From Kiritimatiellia bacterium (GTDB lineage: Bacteria > Verrucomicrobiota > Kiritimatiellia > RFP12 > UBA1067), in assembly GCA_017514235.1 (NCBI GenBank), contig JAFWKK010000036.1, forward strand, positions 1-64,000: DNA of 64,000 nt, in the 5' to 3' direction. A model generated the notes under the pieces. It saw only the letters and a program-made list of their open reading frames with translations. It was not told where the DNA came from and did not search any database. Below, piece by piece: positions 25,111-34,311 of this stretch. Position 1 is the first letter of the stretch; each line of letters begins with the position of its first letter. A program made the position numbers and the translations under genes.

Positions 25111-26657
25111 ACGCCGTACTTTGCGTCCTGCTGGCCGCGCTGTCGATATGGGACTATCCGGCGCGCTATCCGTCGCACGAGCGCCTCCGCCGCCAGTTCC
25201 AGGCGGCGTGCCGCAAGGGCGACGTCGCCGAGATGGAGAAAGCCTGCCAGCAGGGCGTTGAACTGCTGCCGGACGACCCGACCTGGCGTTATAACCTGGC
25301 CTGCTCCCTTGCGCACTTCGAGAACCGGCAGAACGAGGCGCTTGACGCGCTCGAGAAGGCGATTGACCTTGGCTTCAGGGATTCCAAGGCCATTCGGGCC
25401 GACGCCGACCTTGCGAATCTGTCGAAGGTGCGCCGCTACGAGGAGCTTGTCGAGTATGCGGACGAGATGAGCCGTCGCCCGATCATGTTCGGTCCGCTGG
25501 CTGTCGTACCCGCAACCGGCGTCTTCGGGCAGTCCGTGGCCCTCGGCGAACAGAACCTCGGGTGGGACTTCGACATTGGCTGCTTCATAGCGAACATGAA
25601 GCTTTCCGTAGCCTCCGCCGGCGGAAACACAGGCGACCTTTACATGAACCGCGACGGCGGGCACTCGCCGCTGAACATTGACGCATTCCCGGGCATAACC
25701 ACTGTCCGGCTCGACCAGGAGGGGCGCAACCGCAGCATGGACCTGGACATTCCGAACCTTCTTGCGCCGTACCCGATGTTCGGCAACTGCTCGCGGGCCT
25801 TTACGCAGGGGCCGCTGTGGCGGTCCCTGCCGCGCGTCTTGCTCACTGCGGAGGCGTGGCGGCTGAAGATGATGGTCAAGTTCTACCTCTCGAACCAGAC
25901 GTGGGTGTTTCCCTCCAACGCCGACACGGCTCCGGTCGGCACCAACGGCGACGTGTTCGCGTCCATCGCTCCCTATTGGATCGTCACTGCGGGGCGGAGC
26001 TACTCCGACATGCCGTATCTCCGCGCCGCTCTGCAGGCGTCGCGCGCGTTTCAGACCGACGTCAAGCAGGAAATCGTCAAGCGCGGCCTGCTCGCGCCGA
26101 CGATCCAGACCCTGATCCGCAAGTCTCTTAAGGGCGTCACGAACGAAGTCGCCTACCTGAGCGCGACGGCCCACCCGACGGCGTTCCCTCCGAAAGGCGT
26201 GGACGTTCCGCGGCTCGTGTCTGCGGCCGGTGCGATGACTGCAAAGTCGATACCCCCGCTGGCCGTGATCAGCGTCACGGCGGAGCCGCCCGCCGCCGCG
26301 CCGTCGCATCCGGAGCTGACCTACGCCACGGCGTTCGCCTGGGCCTACGTGCTTCGTTCCGACGACGAACGTCGTGTCTTCAAGATCAAGGCCTGCGGCG
26401 CGGCCGAATACCGTTTCGCCCAGACGCACGGCAAGGGCGTGGACGTCGCAATAGAGCAGACGGCCGCCAATGAGGCCCGCGTCACCATCAGCCGCCGCGG
26501 CCTGTCGCCGACCAGCCGCGTGGACGTCGCGGCGTTCGGACGCAACCCCGGCACAGGCTGGGGCGCGCCGAGCTACGTGTCCTTCTCGCGCATGGACCCC
26601 TCCGCGCCGTATTCCGATCCGCTGCTCACTCCGATTCCGGCGAAGGCCGAGGAATGA
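25107..26657 (+). CDS. Exported protein with TPR-like N-terminus, function unknown
   Basis: A 516-residue protein not assignable to a characterised family. A short hydrophobic start (MNAVLCVLLAALSIWDYPA) looks like a signal peptide. Residues about 25-110 have TPR-like spacing: LRRQFQAACRKGDVAEMEKA, LPDDPTWRYNLACSLAHFEN and ALDALEKAIDLGFRDSKAIR, then DLANLSKV. The larger C-terminal part (FGQSVALGEQNLGWDFDIGC, DLYMNRDGGHSPLNIDAFPG, and a late RVTISRRGLSPTSRVDVAAF) suggests a beta-rich domain. It overlaps the GYF_2/coiled-coil gene and Dus by ATGA, so it is coexpressed with them; a structural envelope role is a guess. Confidence 0.55.
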   Translation: MNAVLCVLLAALSIWDYPARYPSHERLRRQFQAACRKGDVAEMEKACQQGVELLPDDPTWRYNLACSLAHFENRQNEALDALEKAIDLGFRDSKAIRADADLANLSKVRRYEELVEYADEMSRRPIMFGPLAVVPATGVFGQSVALGEQNLGWDFDIGCFIANMKLSVASAGGNTGDLYMNRDGGHSPLNIDAFPGITTVRLDQEGRNRSMDLDIPNLLAPYPMFGNCSRAFTQGPLWRSLPRVLLTAEAWRLKMMVKFYLSNQTWVFPSNADTAPVGTNGDVFASIAPYWIVTAGRSYSDMPYLRAALQASRAFQTDVKQEIVKRGLLAPTIQTLIRKSLKGVTNEVAYLSATAHPTAFPPKGVDVPRLVSAAGAMTAKSIPPLAVISVTAEPPAAAPSHPELTYATAFAWAYVLRSDDERRVFKIKACGAAEYRFAQTHGKGVDVAIEQTAANEARVTISRRGLSPTSRVDVAAFGRNPGTGWGAPSYVSFSRMDPSAPYSDPLLTPIPAKAEE

Positions 26658-27613
26658 CGCGCTTTGTCCTCGCACCGCTTGCGGACTTCACCGACGCGCC
26701 GTTCCGCCGCCTCTGCGCCGAAGGCGGTGCGGACCAGACCTACACCGAGATGGTGTCGGCCGCCGGACTCGCCCATGGATCTTCGCCGACGCGGCAGCTT
26801 CTTGAGACGATGGATGGCGAAGGGCCTGTCGCGTGCCAGATTTTCGGCTCCGACGAGAGAGACGTTGCGGCGGCTACGGACATCATACAGCGCACATGCC
26901 GCGAGGCGTTCTGCGAACTTAACCTGAACGCCGGCTGCCCGATGACGAAGGTCGTGCGCACTGGCGCGGGCGCGAAGCTGATCGAGAACCCCGCAAAGAT
27001 CGGAAGGCTTGTCCGGGCGATGACCGAAAACACTGACCTGCCGGTCACGGTGAAGACGCGCCTGGGGTGCCGTCCCAAGGAGAACGCAATATTCGAGATC
27101 GTCGACGCCGCGGAGCAGGCGGGTGCGAGCGGAATCGTCGTGCACGCCCGGTATGTCTCGCAGCTGCATTCGGGGCCGGTCGACCTCGAGACGCTCGCCG
27201 AAGTCGTCCGTCGTGCGCACGTCCCGGTTACCGGCAACGGCTCGGTGACCGGTCCGTCGTCTGCCGCGGCGATGGCCGCAACCGGCGTGACGGCGATAAT
27301 GGTCGGCAGGGCGGCGCTTAAGGAGCCGGGAATCTTCCGCCGCCTGAAGTCCGGAGAACCGCCAACCCCTCCGGATGTCGGCAAGGCGCGCGAACTGTTC
27401 ATGCGCCACCTCGGTTTACTGCTGAAGTTCCGCGACCGTCTGGTCGAGCGTTTCCCAGGGTGCCGCATACCGAGCGCCGACGCCTTCGCCGTCCTTAAGA
27501 TGCGAACTCATCTCTTCCGTTACTTCAGCGGTTGCCCGGGGGCTGCAGCCATGCGCGCCCGATTCGGCACGGTCCGCACTTTGGCGGACGGCTGCCGTTG
27601 CGTCGGCGCATAA
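26654..27613 (+). CDS. dus: tRNA-dihydrouridine synthase (DusB-like)
   Basis: A 319-residue FMN enzyme reducing uridines in the D-loop of tRNA. Signatures: VLAPLADFTDAPFRRLCAEG, the family core LNAGCPMTKVVRTGAGAKL with the catalytic Cys, VTVKTRLGC, IVVHAR, PVTGNGSVTG and the flavin-phosphate MVGRAALKEPGIF. Length and motifs fit the bacterial Dus family, closest in style to DusB. It is the last gene of the GYF_2 operon, overlapping the previous gene by ATGA. Confidence 0.92.
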   Translation: MTRFVLAPLADFTDAPFRRLCAEGGADQTYTEMVSAAGLAHGSSPTRQLLETMDGEGPVACQIFGSDERDVAAATDIIQRTCREAFCELNLNAGCPMTKVVRTGAGAKLIENPAKIGRLVRAMTENTDLPVTVKTRLGCRPKENAIFEIVDAAEQAGASGIVVHARYVSQLHSGPVDLETLAEVVRRAHVPVTGNGSVTGPSSAAAMAATGVTAIMVGRAALKEPGIFRRLKSGEPPTPPDVGKARELFMRHLGLLLKFRDRLVERFPGCRIPSADAFAVLKMRTHLFRYFSGCPGAAAMRARFGTVRTLADGCRCVGA

Positions 27614-27650
27614 AGTTCCTTTCCTTTACAATTCGTTAACATCGGCGGAC

Positions 27651-27656
27651 TATAAT
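27651..27656 (+). promoter_or_regulatory. -10 box of the promoter before the exported protein gene
   Basis: TATAAT at 27651-27656. TTTACA at 27625-27630 is 20 bases upstream, longer than ideal. The leader of about 55 bases ends in AAGGAAAGGAAGG before the ATG at 27720 and contains a small TGTCC/GGACA hairpin. Confidence 0.5.
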
Positions 27657-27719
27657 TCGCGGTGTCTTGAAGGGACTGGATGGTCCTGTCCCGGGGACAA
27701 AAGGAAAGGAAGGCGAAAC

Positions 27720-28583
27720 ATGAGAAACAAGGGTAAAGTCACTGGCGCCGTGGCGGCAACGCTGGCGGTGGCCACGCTGATAGGGTTCGCCGCAGCCACT
27801 TGCGACGAAAAGAAGCAGGTCTCGCAGAAGTCGTCCGAGGCGACTGTGGTGACCAACGAGAACGGCAGCGTGTCGCGCACGTTCACCGAAAGCACGGTAG
27901 CCACGAACGGCAGCATGGTGACCGAGCGCCGGCGCGAGACGCGCACGACGCTCGATGCCGACGGTAACATGCTCGAGTCCTCGACGAGCGAGTACGCGCA
28001 GAGCTATTCGGTCGGCGACGAGGGCATGGCGCCGCTGTCGGCGTCGATCAACGCGAAGGGAGGCGAGGCTGCTCCTGCGGCGGATGTCGACTCCTTCATG
28101 GGGCTGAAGTTTGGCTCAGTGTTCAAGGGCACGAACTTTGTGGAGGACGTCGACGAGCCCACGCTGCTCAGGGCCGAGTTCACGCCGAAGAAGAAGCTGG
28201 CCGACTTTGACAACTACTACGTCTACGTGACGCCGAAGACGCACAAGGTGACGAAGGTGTACGCCTGCGCCAAGAAAGCGGTTGACGGAGGCGCCAACTG
28301 GCGGCGCAACTACCTGATCGAGGCGCTTGAGAAGCGCTACCAGACCTGGGCGCGTCCGCGCAGCTGGTGCCGCCCGGTCTACACGTTCGACGTCGGCGGC
28401 GGGCGGTACGTGACGGCATGCCTGGCTGGGGCGTCGCGCGACTACGAGACGGTCGTCGTCGGGTGGGACGACGCGCTGCTGACGACGGCTGCGGACGAGT
28501 CGGAGATGATCCGTGCGGAAGCCCGCAAGAAGGCGGCCGAGAGGCGCAGCCGCTGGGTTAGCGACACGGTCGACGCCTTCTGA
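27720..28583 (+). CDS. Exported protein of unknown function
   Basis: A 287-residue protein with an N-terminal signal-like segment (KVTGAVAATLAVATLIGFAA) followed by ATCDEKK. The Cys after AAAT is not a canonical lipobox because -1 is Thr, so lipoprotein status is doubtful. Residues about 40-120 are Ser/Thr/Glu-rich and probably extended; residues about 125-265 form a compact domain with FMGLKFGSVFKGTNFVEDV, YYVYVTPKTHKVTKVYACAK, RNYLIEALEKRY and YETVVVGWDDALL. This resembles no family I can name. A good ribosome site precedes the ATG. It is a single gene between Dus and the ChrA fusion. Confidence 0.6.
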   Translation: MRNKGKVTGAVAATLAVATLIGFAAATCDEKKQVSQKSSEATVVTNENGSVSRTFTESTVATNGSMVTERRRETRTTLDADGNMLESSTSEYAQSYSVGDEGMAPLSASINAKGGEAAPAADVDSFMGLKFGSVFKGTNFVEDVDEPTLLRAEFTPKKKLADFDNYYVYVTPKTHKVTKVYACAKKAVDGGANWRRNYLIEALEKRYQTWARPRSWCRPVYTFDVGGGRYVTACLAGASRDYETVVVGWDDALLTTAADESEMIRAEARKKAAERRSRWVSDTVDAF

Positions 28584-28589
28584 GGCGTC
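28572..28589 (+). terminator. Weak hairpin across the stop codon
   Basis: GACGCC (28572-28577), loop TTCTGA containing the stop, GGCGTC (28584-28589), then another GACGCC at 28591-28596 that could pair alternatively. No T-tract; at most a weak terminator. Confidence 0.3.
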
Positions 28590-28612
28590 TGACGCCGCAG
28601 CCGCACGGTTTG

Positions 28613-28621
28613 TGGTATACT
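28613..28621 (+). promoter_or_regulatory. Leaderless extended -10 promoter of the chrA fusion gene
   Basis: TGGTATACT ends at 28621; the ATG is at 28629, 7 bases on. The stretch to the start codon resembles that at 13798-13816 (TGGTATA-A/C-TG-C/T-GCGGCATG). Confidence 0.6.
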
Positions 28622-28628
28622 GTGCGGC

Positions 28629-31600
28629 ATGCGCGTTCTGCTCCAGCTGTTCTGGGAATTCCTCCGCCTTTCGCTTTTTGTGATTGGCGGAGGATATGCC
28701 ATCATAGCCGTTGCCGACGATGCGTGCGCCAGGCGGGGTTGGACTGCGGAAGGAGAGCTTCTGGACCGCCTGCCGATCTTCCAGTCGATCCCCGGGCTGA
28801 TAGCCGCCCATTCCGCAGTCTACGTGGGCAACAAGGTCGCCGGCGGGCTTGGCGCCGCCGTTGCCGTAGTTGCCGTGGCGCTGCCGAGCGTAGTCGTGTT
28901 TTCGCTGGTTGCCGTCGGATACCGGTCTCTGCCTCTCGACAACGCGTTGGTTAAAAGCGCATTTGTCGGCCTTAGGGCCGCGCTCGCCGGCATCGTCGCG
29001 GCGGCATTGCTCCGGGGGTGGCGGCGGAGCCTGCCCGACGCGTTCTCATTCTTGCTTGCCGCCGCGGCCACGCTGGCGATAGGCGCGCTTGGCGTTAGCG
29101 CGGTGCTGGTGCTTGTTGCGGCGATGGCGGCCGGACTCGCGTCGCAGGCGTCCGGCGGCGGCGCGGCGGCAGGGCGCCGCACGTTCCGCTCGTCGCCCCT
29201 GGCACTGCTCGTTTTCCTCAAGTACGGGCTCGTGGGCTTCGGCGGCGGCTTCGCGCTCGTGCCGCTCTACGTCGCCGACTTCGTAGGCCCGGCCGCCGCG
29301 TACCTGCAGGTCTCGGCGGAGGATTTCGCCAACGTGATGGCGCTCTCGCAGATGACTCCGGGCCCGATAGGCGTGAACTGCGCGACGTTCTTCGGCTACA
29401 GGCTTTGCGGGCTGCCGGGCGCAGTCGCCGCGTCGGCGCTGCTGCTGCTGCCCGGCGCCGCGATATGCTTCGTAGCCGTCAGGTCGCTGGCGCGGTTCGG
29501 CGACAGCCGGATCGTCTCCGGCATAATGCGCGGCGCAAGGCCGGCGTCCGTGGCGCTTATGCTCTGCGCCCTGCGCATCTTCGCCGCTAACATTTGGTAT
29601 AATGTAACGGCAATCCTGATCGCAATGGCAACAACGGTGCTGATAATGAAGAAGAAAGCAAACGCAGTGCTCCTCATAGTCCTCTCGGCGTTCGCCGCGC
29701 TCGTCCTTCGGGCCGACGAACCCGTCACTTCGGCCCGCTTCCCCGACGCCGACGCCGTGATCGTCGACGAGACGGAACGCGTGCGCTACAACCCCGACGG
29801 CACCTACGAGTCGATCGAGGAGCGCTGGACGAAGATACTGACGGAGAAGGGCAGGCGCGACGAGAGTACGCTGCGCCTCGACTACTCGCGGCGCTACGGC
29901 GAGGCCGAGATAGCGTTCGTCAGGGCCGTCGGCGAGGACGGGCGGGAGCGCGAGATCGACGTCTCGGCGACAACGAAGGAGTCGACTGACAACGGGTTGA
30001 TGGCGTCGAACATCTACGATCCTCTTGACCGGCAGATCGTATGCACGATTCCCGGACTGAAGGTAGGCGACACGCTGCACGTGAAGATGCGCCGCACGGC
30101 GAAGAAGCCGCGCTGCCGAGACAAGTGGGCCGACCTGTCGGTGATGGAGTGGAAGGTGCCGATAGTGCGCGGAGTCTACGAGGTGACGGCTCCGCCGGAC
30201 CGTCCGCTGAAGCGGATACTTGTGCGCAATCCGCTCGGCAACGTCGTCACCAACGCCACGCGCCTTGCCGACGGCTCGATCGTCCATACGTTCACGGTCA
30301 CCAACTCCCCGCAGGCGTTCCCGGAGCCGGACATGCCGCCGCTCTACACCCAGGTACAGCACGTGCGCGTCTCGACGGCGGCGGACTGGCCGGAGATCTC
30401 GCGCTGGTACTGGGACCTTTGCGCTCCGCATCTCGTCAAGACGAACGCAGCCATGTGCGCCAAGGCGGCCGAGCTTGGACGCGACCTCCGCGCGATATTC
30501 AAGTTCGTCTCGCAAGAGGTGCGGTACATGGGCCTGACGATGGAGGACACTTCTCCCGGCTACGCCCCGCATGACGTCGACATCACCTTTGACAACCGCT
30601 ACGGCGTCTGCCGCGACAAGGCTGCGCTGCTTGTGGCGATGCTCCGCCTTGCCGGGTTCAAGGCGTACCCCGTGCTGATCCACGTCGGGGCCAAGCTCGA
30701 CCCGGACGTTCCCCAGCCGTTCTTCAACCACGCGATCGTGGCCGTCGAGGCGGAAGCAAGCGGGAGCGAGATGGAGAAGGCGGAGCGCGGAAGCGAGGAC
30801 GGGAGGTACGTCCTCATGGACCCGACGAACGAGAACGCCAAGGACATCTTTCCGGCATACCTCTGCAACAGGAGCTATCTCGTATGCTGTCCGGATGGCG
30901 AACGCCTGAAGACGTCCGCGATCCCGCCGCCCGGACGCAACCTGCTGGAGGTTGAGTCGTCGGGCTCCGTGTCGAAGGATGGGGCGCTTTTCCTCGAAAG
31001 CGAGATACGCTTCGCTGGCATCAACGACACGGCGTACCGTGGCGCGCTCGTCCGCCGCCAGCCTGGCGATCGCGTCAAGTTCTTCGAGAAGATCGTGCGC
31101 GCCATCGCGCCCGGCGCGGAGCTCGTGCGCTGCGACATCGAGCCGAAGGACATGCGCGACACGGATAGCCCGGTAGTAGTGCGGATGGCGGCGAACGTCC
31201 CCGAGGCGGTGATGCGCGGCGAGACGCAGTCAGTGCTGAACGTTCCGTTCCTGTCCGGAGCGCTTGGAATGGCGAACTTCCTGCTTTCCGGCAACACGTC
31301 GCTGGCGCAGCGCCGCTACCCGCTCGTCCTTGACACGACGGCGCGGGTCTCCGAGCGCGTGCGGATCGATCTCGGGGACTCGGTCGGCGCGGCGATTGAG
31401 CTGCCGGACGATTCGGTCGGCAAGCCGTCCGGCTGCCTGTTCGAGCGGTCGTTCGCCGTCACGAACGGCGAACTCAGCGCCGTGCGCTCGTTCTCCGTCG
31501 GCGCGGTCGAGTTTTCGCCGGCGGCGTACGCGGAGCTTCGAGAGGACATAAAGCGCATCGAGGCGGCATCGAGGCGGAAGCCGGTGTTCGCGGGGAATCC

Positions 31601-33353
31601 GCTCCGCGAGGCGGACTCCCGTTGCATGCTCTGCTCAACCGAGACGACGGTGTTCTCCGATCGGGCATGGACCACGACCAACACCATGGTCCGCGAGGTG
31701 CTGACCTACGCCGGCAAGAAGAAGTTCGCAGAGCTGAAGTTCTCGTTCAACCCCGCCGTGGAGACCGTTGAGCTTCTGCATGCGTCGATCAGCAACCGCA
31801 ACGGCGAGGTGCGTCTCGTGTCCGACCGCGAGAAGAACGTCATGGACTGCGGATGGGCCGCCGCCGCGCCGCGCTACCCTGCCGGCAAGCTGCTCGTAGT
31901 CAACCTGCCGGCGGTCGAGATCGGCAGCGTCATTTCATACACGACCGTTCGAACCGTGACTAACGCCCCTGCCGCATTTTACGCGGAGTACGGCTTCGAT
32001 TCCACGGAGCCCCTGGACAGGCGCGTAGTGCGCGTCAACGGCTGGCGCCGCGAAGTCACTGGTCCGCACCGCGTGCCGAAGGAATCCGACCAGCCCGATG
32101 CCGCGTTTTGGCGCGATGTGGTGATAGTTTCATCCAACCGGTTCGGGAGGCTTGACCTCGCGATCGGTCAGCTCGACCCGGCAAAGGCGATCGGCGAAGC
32201 CGCGGCAGACGGAGGTGCGGAGAGCAGGATCCGCGCTATCCGCGACTGGATGGCGAAGTACGTGAAGGTGGCAGGGCCGGGGCTCTGGGATCTGCCGGTC
32301 GGGCTTCAACTCACGCCGCCCGAGACGGTGCTGCGCGAACGCTACGCCACTCGGCTGGACTATTTGCGCACGCTATGCTCGCTGCTTCGCGGCGCTGGCT
32401 TCGAGGCGGACGTCGTGTTCGCATCGTCCGACGCCGACGAGCCGGAGGCGGTAAGGCGCCGCATCATGTTCGAGAAGCCGAATGTTCGCGTGTTTTCGTC
32501 TGCGCTTTGCCGCGTGACGTTGCGCGAAGGCGGTTTCCTCTGCTTCGGCGGCAAGGAAAGGACGTTCTTCCTCGGCACGGAAACCCAGTATTCGCCGCTA
32601 GGGCCGTCGTCTTATGCCGGCAGTGACTACTTCGATCCGGCGACGGGCGGATTCGGCATAGTTACCGTGCCGGACCCGAAGTTCGAGCGGTCGACGAGCG
32701 AAACGAGCGAATACGACGTGCGGGAGAACGGCTCAGTCGACCTGACGGTCGTGAACGAGATCGCAGGACCGGGCGTTGGCGCTTTCCGCAAGCGCTATTC
32801 GGAGATCCTGCCGGAGGAGCGTTCGCGCCGCTATCAGGAGATCCTTGGGAACGTTGCGCAGGCGGCGACGGCAACCGGCGACCTGGAGACGGACGTAGAA
32901 TCGTATCCGGCGCGCATGAAGTTCTCCTGCTTCATACCGGACTTTGCGACCGTGCAGGGCGATGCGATCACGATCCAGCTGCCGCCGCTGTCGTCGTCCA
33001 TCCCGTCCGCCGCAGGAAGCGTCCGCCAGACGCCGTTCGAGGTTGGCGCCTGTGACCCGGAGGAAGAACTGGTTACGGTGAAGTTCCCCGATGGGTTCGG
33101 CAAGCTTGAGCATCTGCCTTCGCCGTTCGTCTTCTCCGATCCGTCCGATCCCGGCAAGGTCTGGATGGAGAGCGAAGTCTCGTCGGCAAAAGGAGAGGAC
33201 GGACGCCTGGCCGTGACGATAAGGCGCAAGGTGCTGAAGCGCGGGGAGTCGTGGTACCGTCCGGAGTTTCACGAGTTGGTCAAGGACTGGCGGCGCATAG
33301 CCACTTCGCGCGGCAACCGTACCATAACCGTGCGGCGGCTGAAGGACAAGTGA
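28629..33353 (+). CDS. ChrA-type transporter fused in frame to a double DUF3857/transglutaminase protein
   Basis: One uninterrupted frame of 1,574 residues. Residues 1 to about 360 are a two-domain chromate transporter (ChrA): FLRLSLFVIGGGYAIIAV and FLKYGLVGFGGGFALVPLYV are the paired CHR motifs, with LSQMTPGPIGVN. From about 365 it is a DUF3857 domain and a transglutaminase-like core with Cys at 661 (NRYGVCRDKAALLVAML), FNHAIVAV (His) and LMDPTNENAKD (Asp). A second, related DUF3857/transglutaminase unit follows from about 1,020; it has Thr (1241) where Cys is expected. At the junction, residues 340-364 (MKKKANAVLLIVLSAFAALV and on) read both as the last ChrA helix and as a signal peptide, with an ATG at 29646. 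So there may also be a separate internal product starting at 29646 or 29625. The role of ChrA here is unknown. Confidence 0.75.
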   Translation: MRVLLQLFWEFLRLSLFVIGGGYAIIAVADDACARRGWTAEGELLDRLPIFQSIPGLIAAHSAVYVGNKVAGGLGAAVAVVAVALPSVVVFSLVAVGYRSLPLDNALVKSAFVGLRAALAGIVAAALLRGWRRSLPDAFSFLLAAAATLAIGALGVSAVLVLVAAMAAGLASQASGGGAAAGRRTFRSSPLALLVFLKYGLVGFGGGFALVPLYVADFVGPAAAYLQVSAEDFANVMALSQMTPGPIGVNCATFFGYRLCGLPGAVAASALLLLPGAAICFVAVRSLARFGDSRIVSGIMRGARPASVALMLCALRIFAANIWYNVTAILIAMATTVLIMKKKANAVLLIVLSAFAALVLRADEPVTSARFPDADAVIVDETERVRYNPDGTYESIEERWTKILTEKGRRDESTLRLDYSRRYGEAEIAFVRAVGEDGREREIDVSATTKESTDNGLMASNIYDPLDRQIVCTIPGLKVGDTLHVKMRRTAKKPRCRDKWADLSVMEWKVPIVRGVYEVTAPPDRPLKRILVRNPLGNVVTNATRLADGSIVHTFTVTNSPQAFPEPDMPPLYTQVQHVRVSTAADWPEISRWYWDLCAPHLVKTNAAMCAKAAELGRDLRAIFKFVSQEVRYMGLTMEDTSPGYAPHDVDITFDNRYGVCRDKAALLVAMLRLAGFKAYPVLIHVGAKLDPDVPQPFFNHAIVAVEAEASGSEMEKAERGSEDGRYVLMDPTNENAKDIFPAYLCNRSYLVCCPDGERLKTSAIPPPGRNLLEVESSGSVSKDGALFLESEIRFAGINDTAYRGALVRRQPGDRVKFFEKIVRAIAPGAELVRCDIEPKDMRDTDSPVVVRMAANVPEAVMRGETQSVLNVPFLSGALGMANFLLSGNTSLAQRRYPLVLDTTARVSERVRIDLGDSVGAAIELPDDSVGKPSGCLFERSFAVTNGELSAVRSFSVGAVEFSPAAYAELREDIKRIEAASRRKPVFAGNPLREADSRCMLCSTETTVFSDRAWTTTNTMVREVLTYAGKKKFAELKFSFNPAVETVELLHASISNRNGEVRLVSDREKNVMDCGWAAAAPRYPAGKLLVVNLPAVEIGSVISYTTVRTVTNAPAAFYAEYGFDSTEPLDRRVVRVNGWRREVTGPHRVPKESDQPDAAFWRDVVIVSSNRFGRLDLAIGQLDPAKAIGEAAADGGAESRIRAIRDWMAKYVKVAGPGLWDLPVGLQLTPPETVLRERYATRLDYLRTLCSLLRGAGFEADVVFASSDADEPEAVRRRIMFEKPNVRVFSSALCRVTLREGGFLCFGGKERTFFLGTETQYSPLGPSSYAGSDYFDPATGGFGIVTVPDPKFERSTSETSEYDVRENGSVDLTVVNEIAGPGVGAFRKRYSEILPEERSRRYQEILGNVAQAATATGDLETDVESYPARMKFSCFIPDFATVQGDAITIQLPPLSSSIPSAAGSVRQTPFEVGACDPEEELVTVKFPDGFGKLEHLPSPFVFSDPSDPGKVWMESEVSSAKGEDGRLAVTIRRKVLKRGESWYRPEFHELVKDWRRIATSRGNRTITVRRLKDK
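29595..29603 (+). promoter_or_regulatory. Possible internal promoter before the transglutaminase part
   Basis: TGGTATAAT at 29595-29603 inside the ChrA coding sequence (coding I-W-Y-N), 21 bases before ATG 29625 and 42 before ATG 29646. It is identical to the extended -10 used at other genes here. No clear ribosome site follows. Confidence 0.45.
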
Positions 33354-33354
33354 C

Positions 33355-34293
33355 ATGGCGAGCATTTCGAATCTCTACCTGATCTGGCTTGACTGGCCGG
33401 AGCGGTGCTTCCGCGCCGGTGCGGCGGAAGTCGCGCTGCTCAAGTCGCTGGTGCCGAAGGGGAGCCGCGTCGTGCGGGTGACTGGCGAACGCGCGTTCCT
33501 GCGCGAGCTGCCCAAGGCGACGCATGCGATCGTTTGGAGCTTCAAGAGCGAATGGTTCGCGCGGGCGCCGCGGCTGAAGGTGCTTGCGACGCCTGCGGCA
33601 GGGCAGGAGCTGGTGCCCACCGCCGGGCCGGACGGGGTGACAGTCCATTTCGGCGGCTTCCACGGTGCGGTCATGGCGGAGTCGGTCGCGGCGTTCGTGC
33701 TTGCATGGGCACGCGGATTCTTCCGTCCTGAACTTCGCGAGAAGGCCTGGCCGCGAACGGAGCTGAGCGAAGTCTGCACCGAAGTCGCCGGTACGCGGGC
33801 GTTGATCGCAGGCTACGGCAAGGTCGGCCGGGCCATAGGCGCCAAGCTGGAGGCGCTCGGGGTTTCGGTCGCGGGCATCACGCGTCATGGCGTATTCGCC
33901 GGAGACCGGCGGCTCGCACGTCCGCGCCTGGACAGGCTGATGGCTGCGGCGGACTGGTTCGTCCTGGCCCTGCCGTCCACGACCGGTACGGACGGATTTC
34001 TTTCGGCGAAGATGATCTCTAGGTTGCCCCGCCGCTGCGTGGTCGTCAACGTCGGGCGGGGCAATGCGGTAGACGAGAGGGCGCTTTTCGCCGCTCTGAA
34101 GTCGCATCGTCTCGCAGGCGCCTATCTCGACGTTCGCCGACACGAGCCGTCCGCAGCCGCGCTGGAGTCTCTAGGTTACGTTCCGGAGCTGGCCGACCTG
34201 CCGAACTGCATCGTCATGCCGCACGGCGCGGCGTTCTCGCCTCGTTACCTGGAGCGCTGCATAAGAGAGCTTAAGGAAGATGGCCTTGTCTGA
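33355..34293 (+). CDS. D-isomer 2-hydroxyacid dehydrogenase family protein
   Basis: A 312-residue NAD(P)-dependent dehydrogenase with the lactate/phosphoglycerate dehydrogenase fold. The NAD loop is IAGYGKVGRAIGAKL (GxGxxG), followed by LALPSTTGTDGFLS, the catalytic Arg in VVNVGRGNAVDERAL, the Glu in DVRRHEPSA and the His in IVMPHGAAFSP. The N-terminal substrate domain (IVWSFKSEWFARAPRLKVLA, TPAAGQELVP) is divergent, so the substrate cannot be given. The ATG comes one base after the previous stop, so translation is probably coupled to the transglutaminase gene. Confidence 0.8.
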   Translation: MASISNLYLIWLDWPERCFRAGAAEVALLKSLVPKGSRVVRVTGERAFLRELPKATHAIVWSFKSEWFARAPRLKVLATPAAGQELVPTAGPDGVTVHFGGFHGAVMAESVAAFVLAWARGFFRPELREKAWPRTELSEVCTEVAGTRALIAGYGKVGRAIGAKLEALGVSVAGITRHGVFAGDRRLARPRLDRLMAAADWFVLALPSTTGTDGFLSAKMISRLPRRCVVVNVGRGNAVDERALFAALKSHRLAGAYLDVRRHEPSAAALESLGYVPELADLPNCIVMPHGAAFSPRYLERCIRELKEDGLV

Positions 34294-34311
34294 ATTCAAG
34301 GAGGAGAAGCA

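Noticed and set aside
24756-26675. A 639-codon minus-strand frame
   Set aside because: Antisense to the coiled-coil and TPR-like genes; composition is arginine/glycine-rich and no domain is seen.
27770-27810. Lipobox in the exported protein at 27720
   Set aside because: The residue before Cys is Thr (AAATC), which does not fit the usual L-x-[GAS]-C rule.
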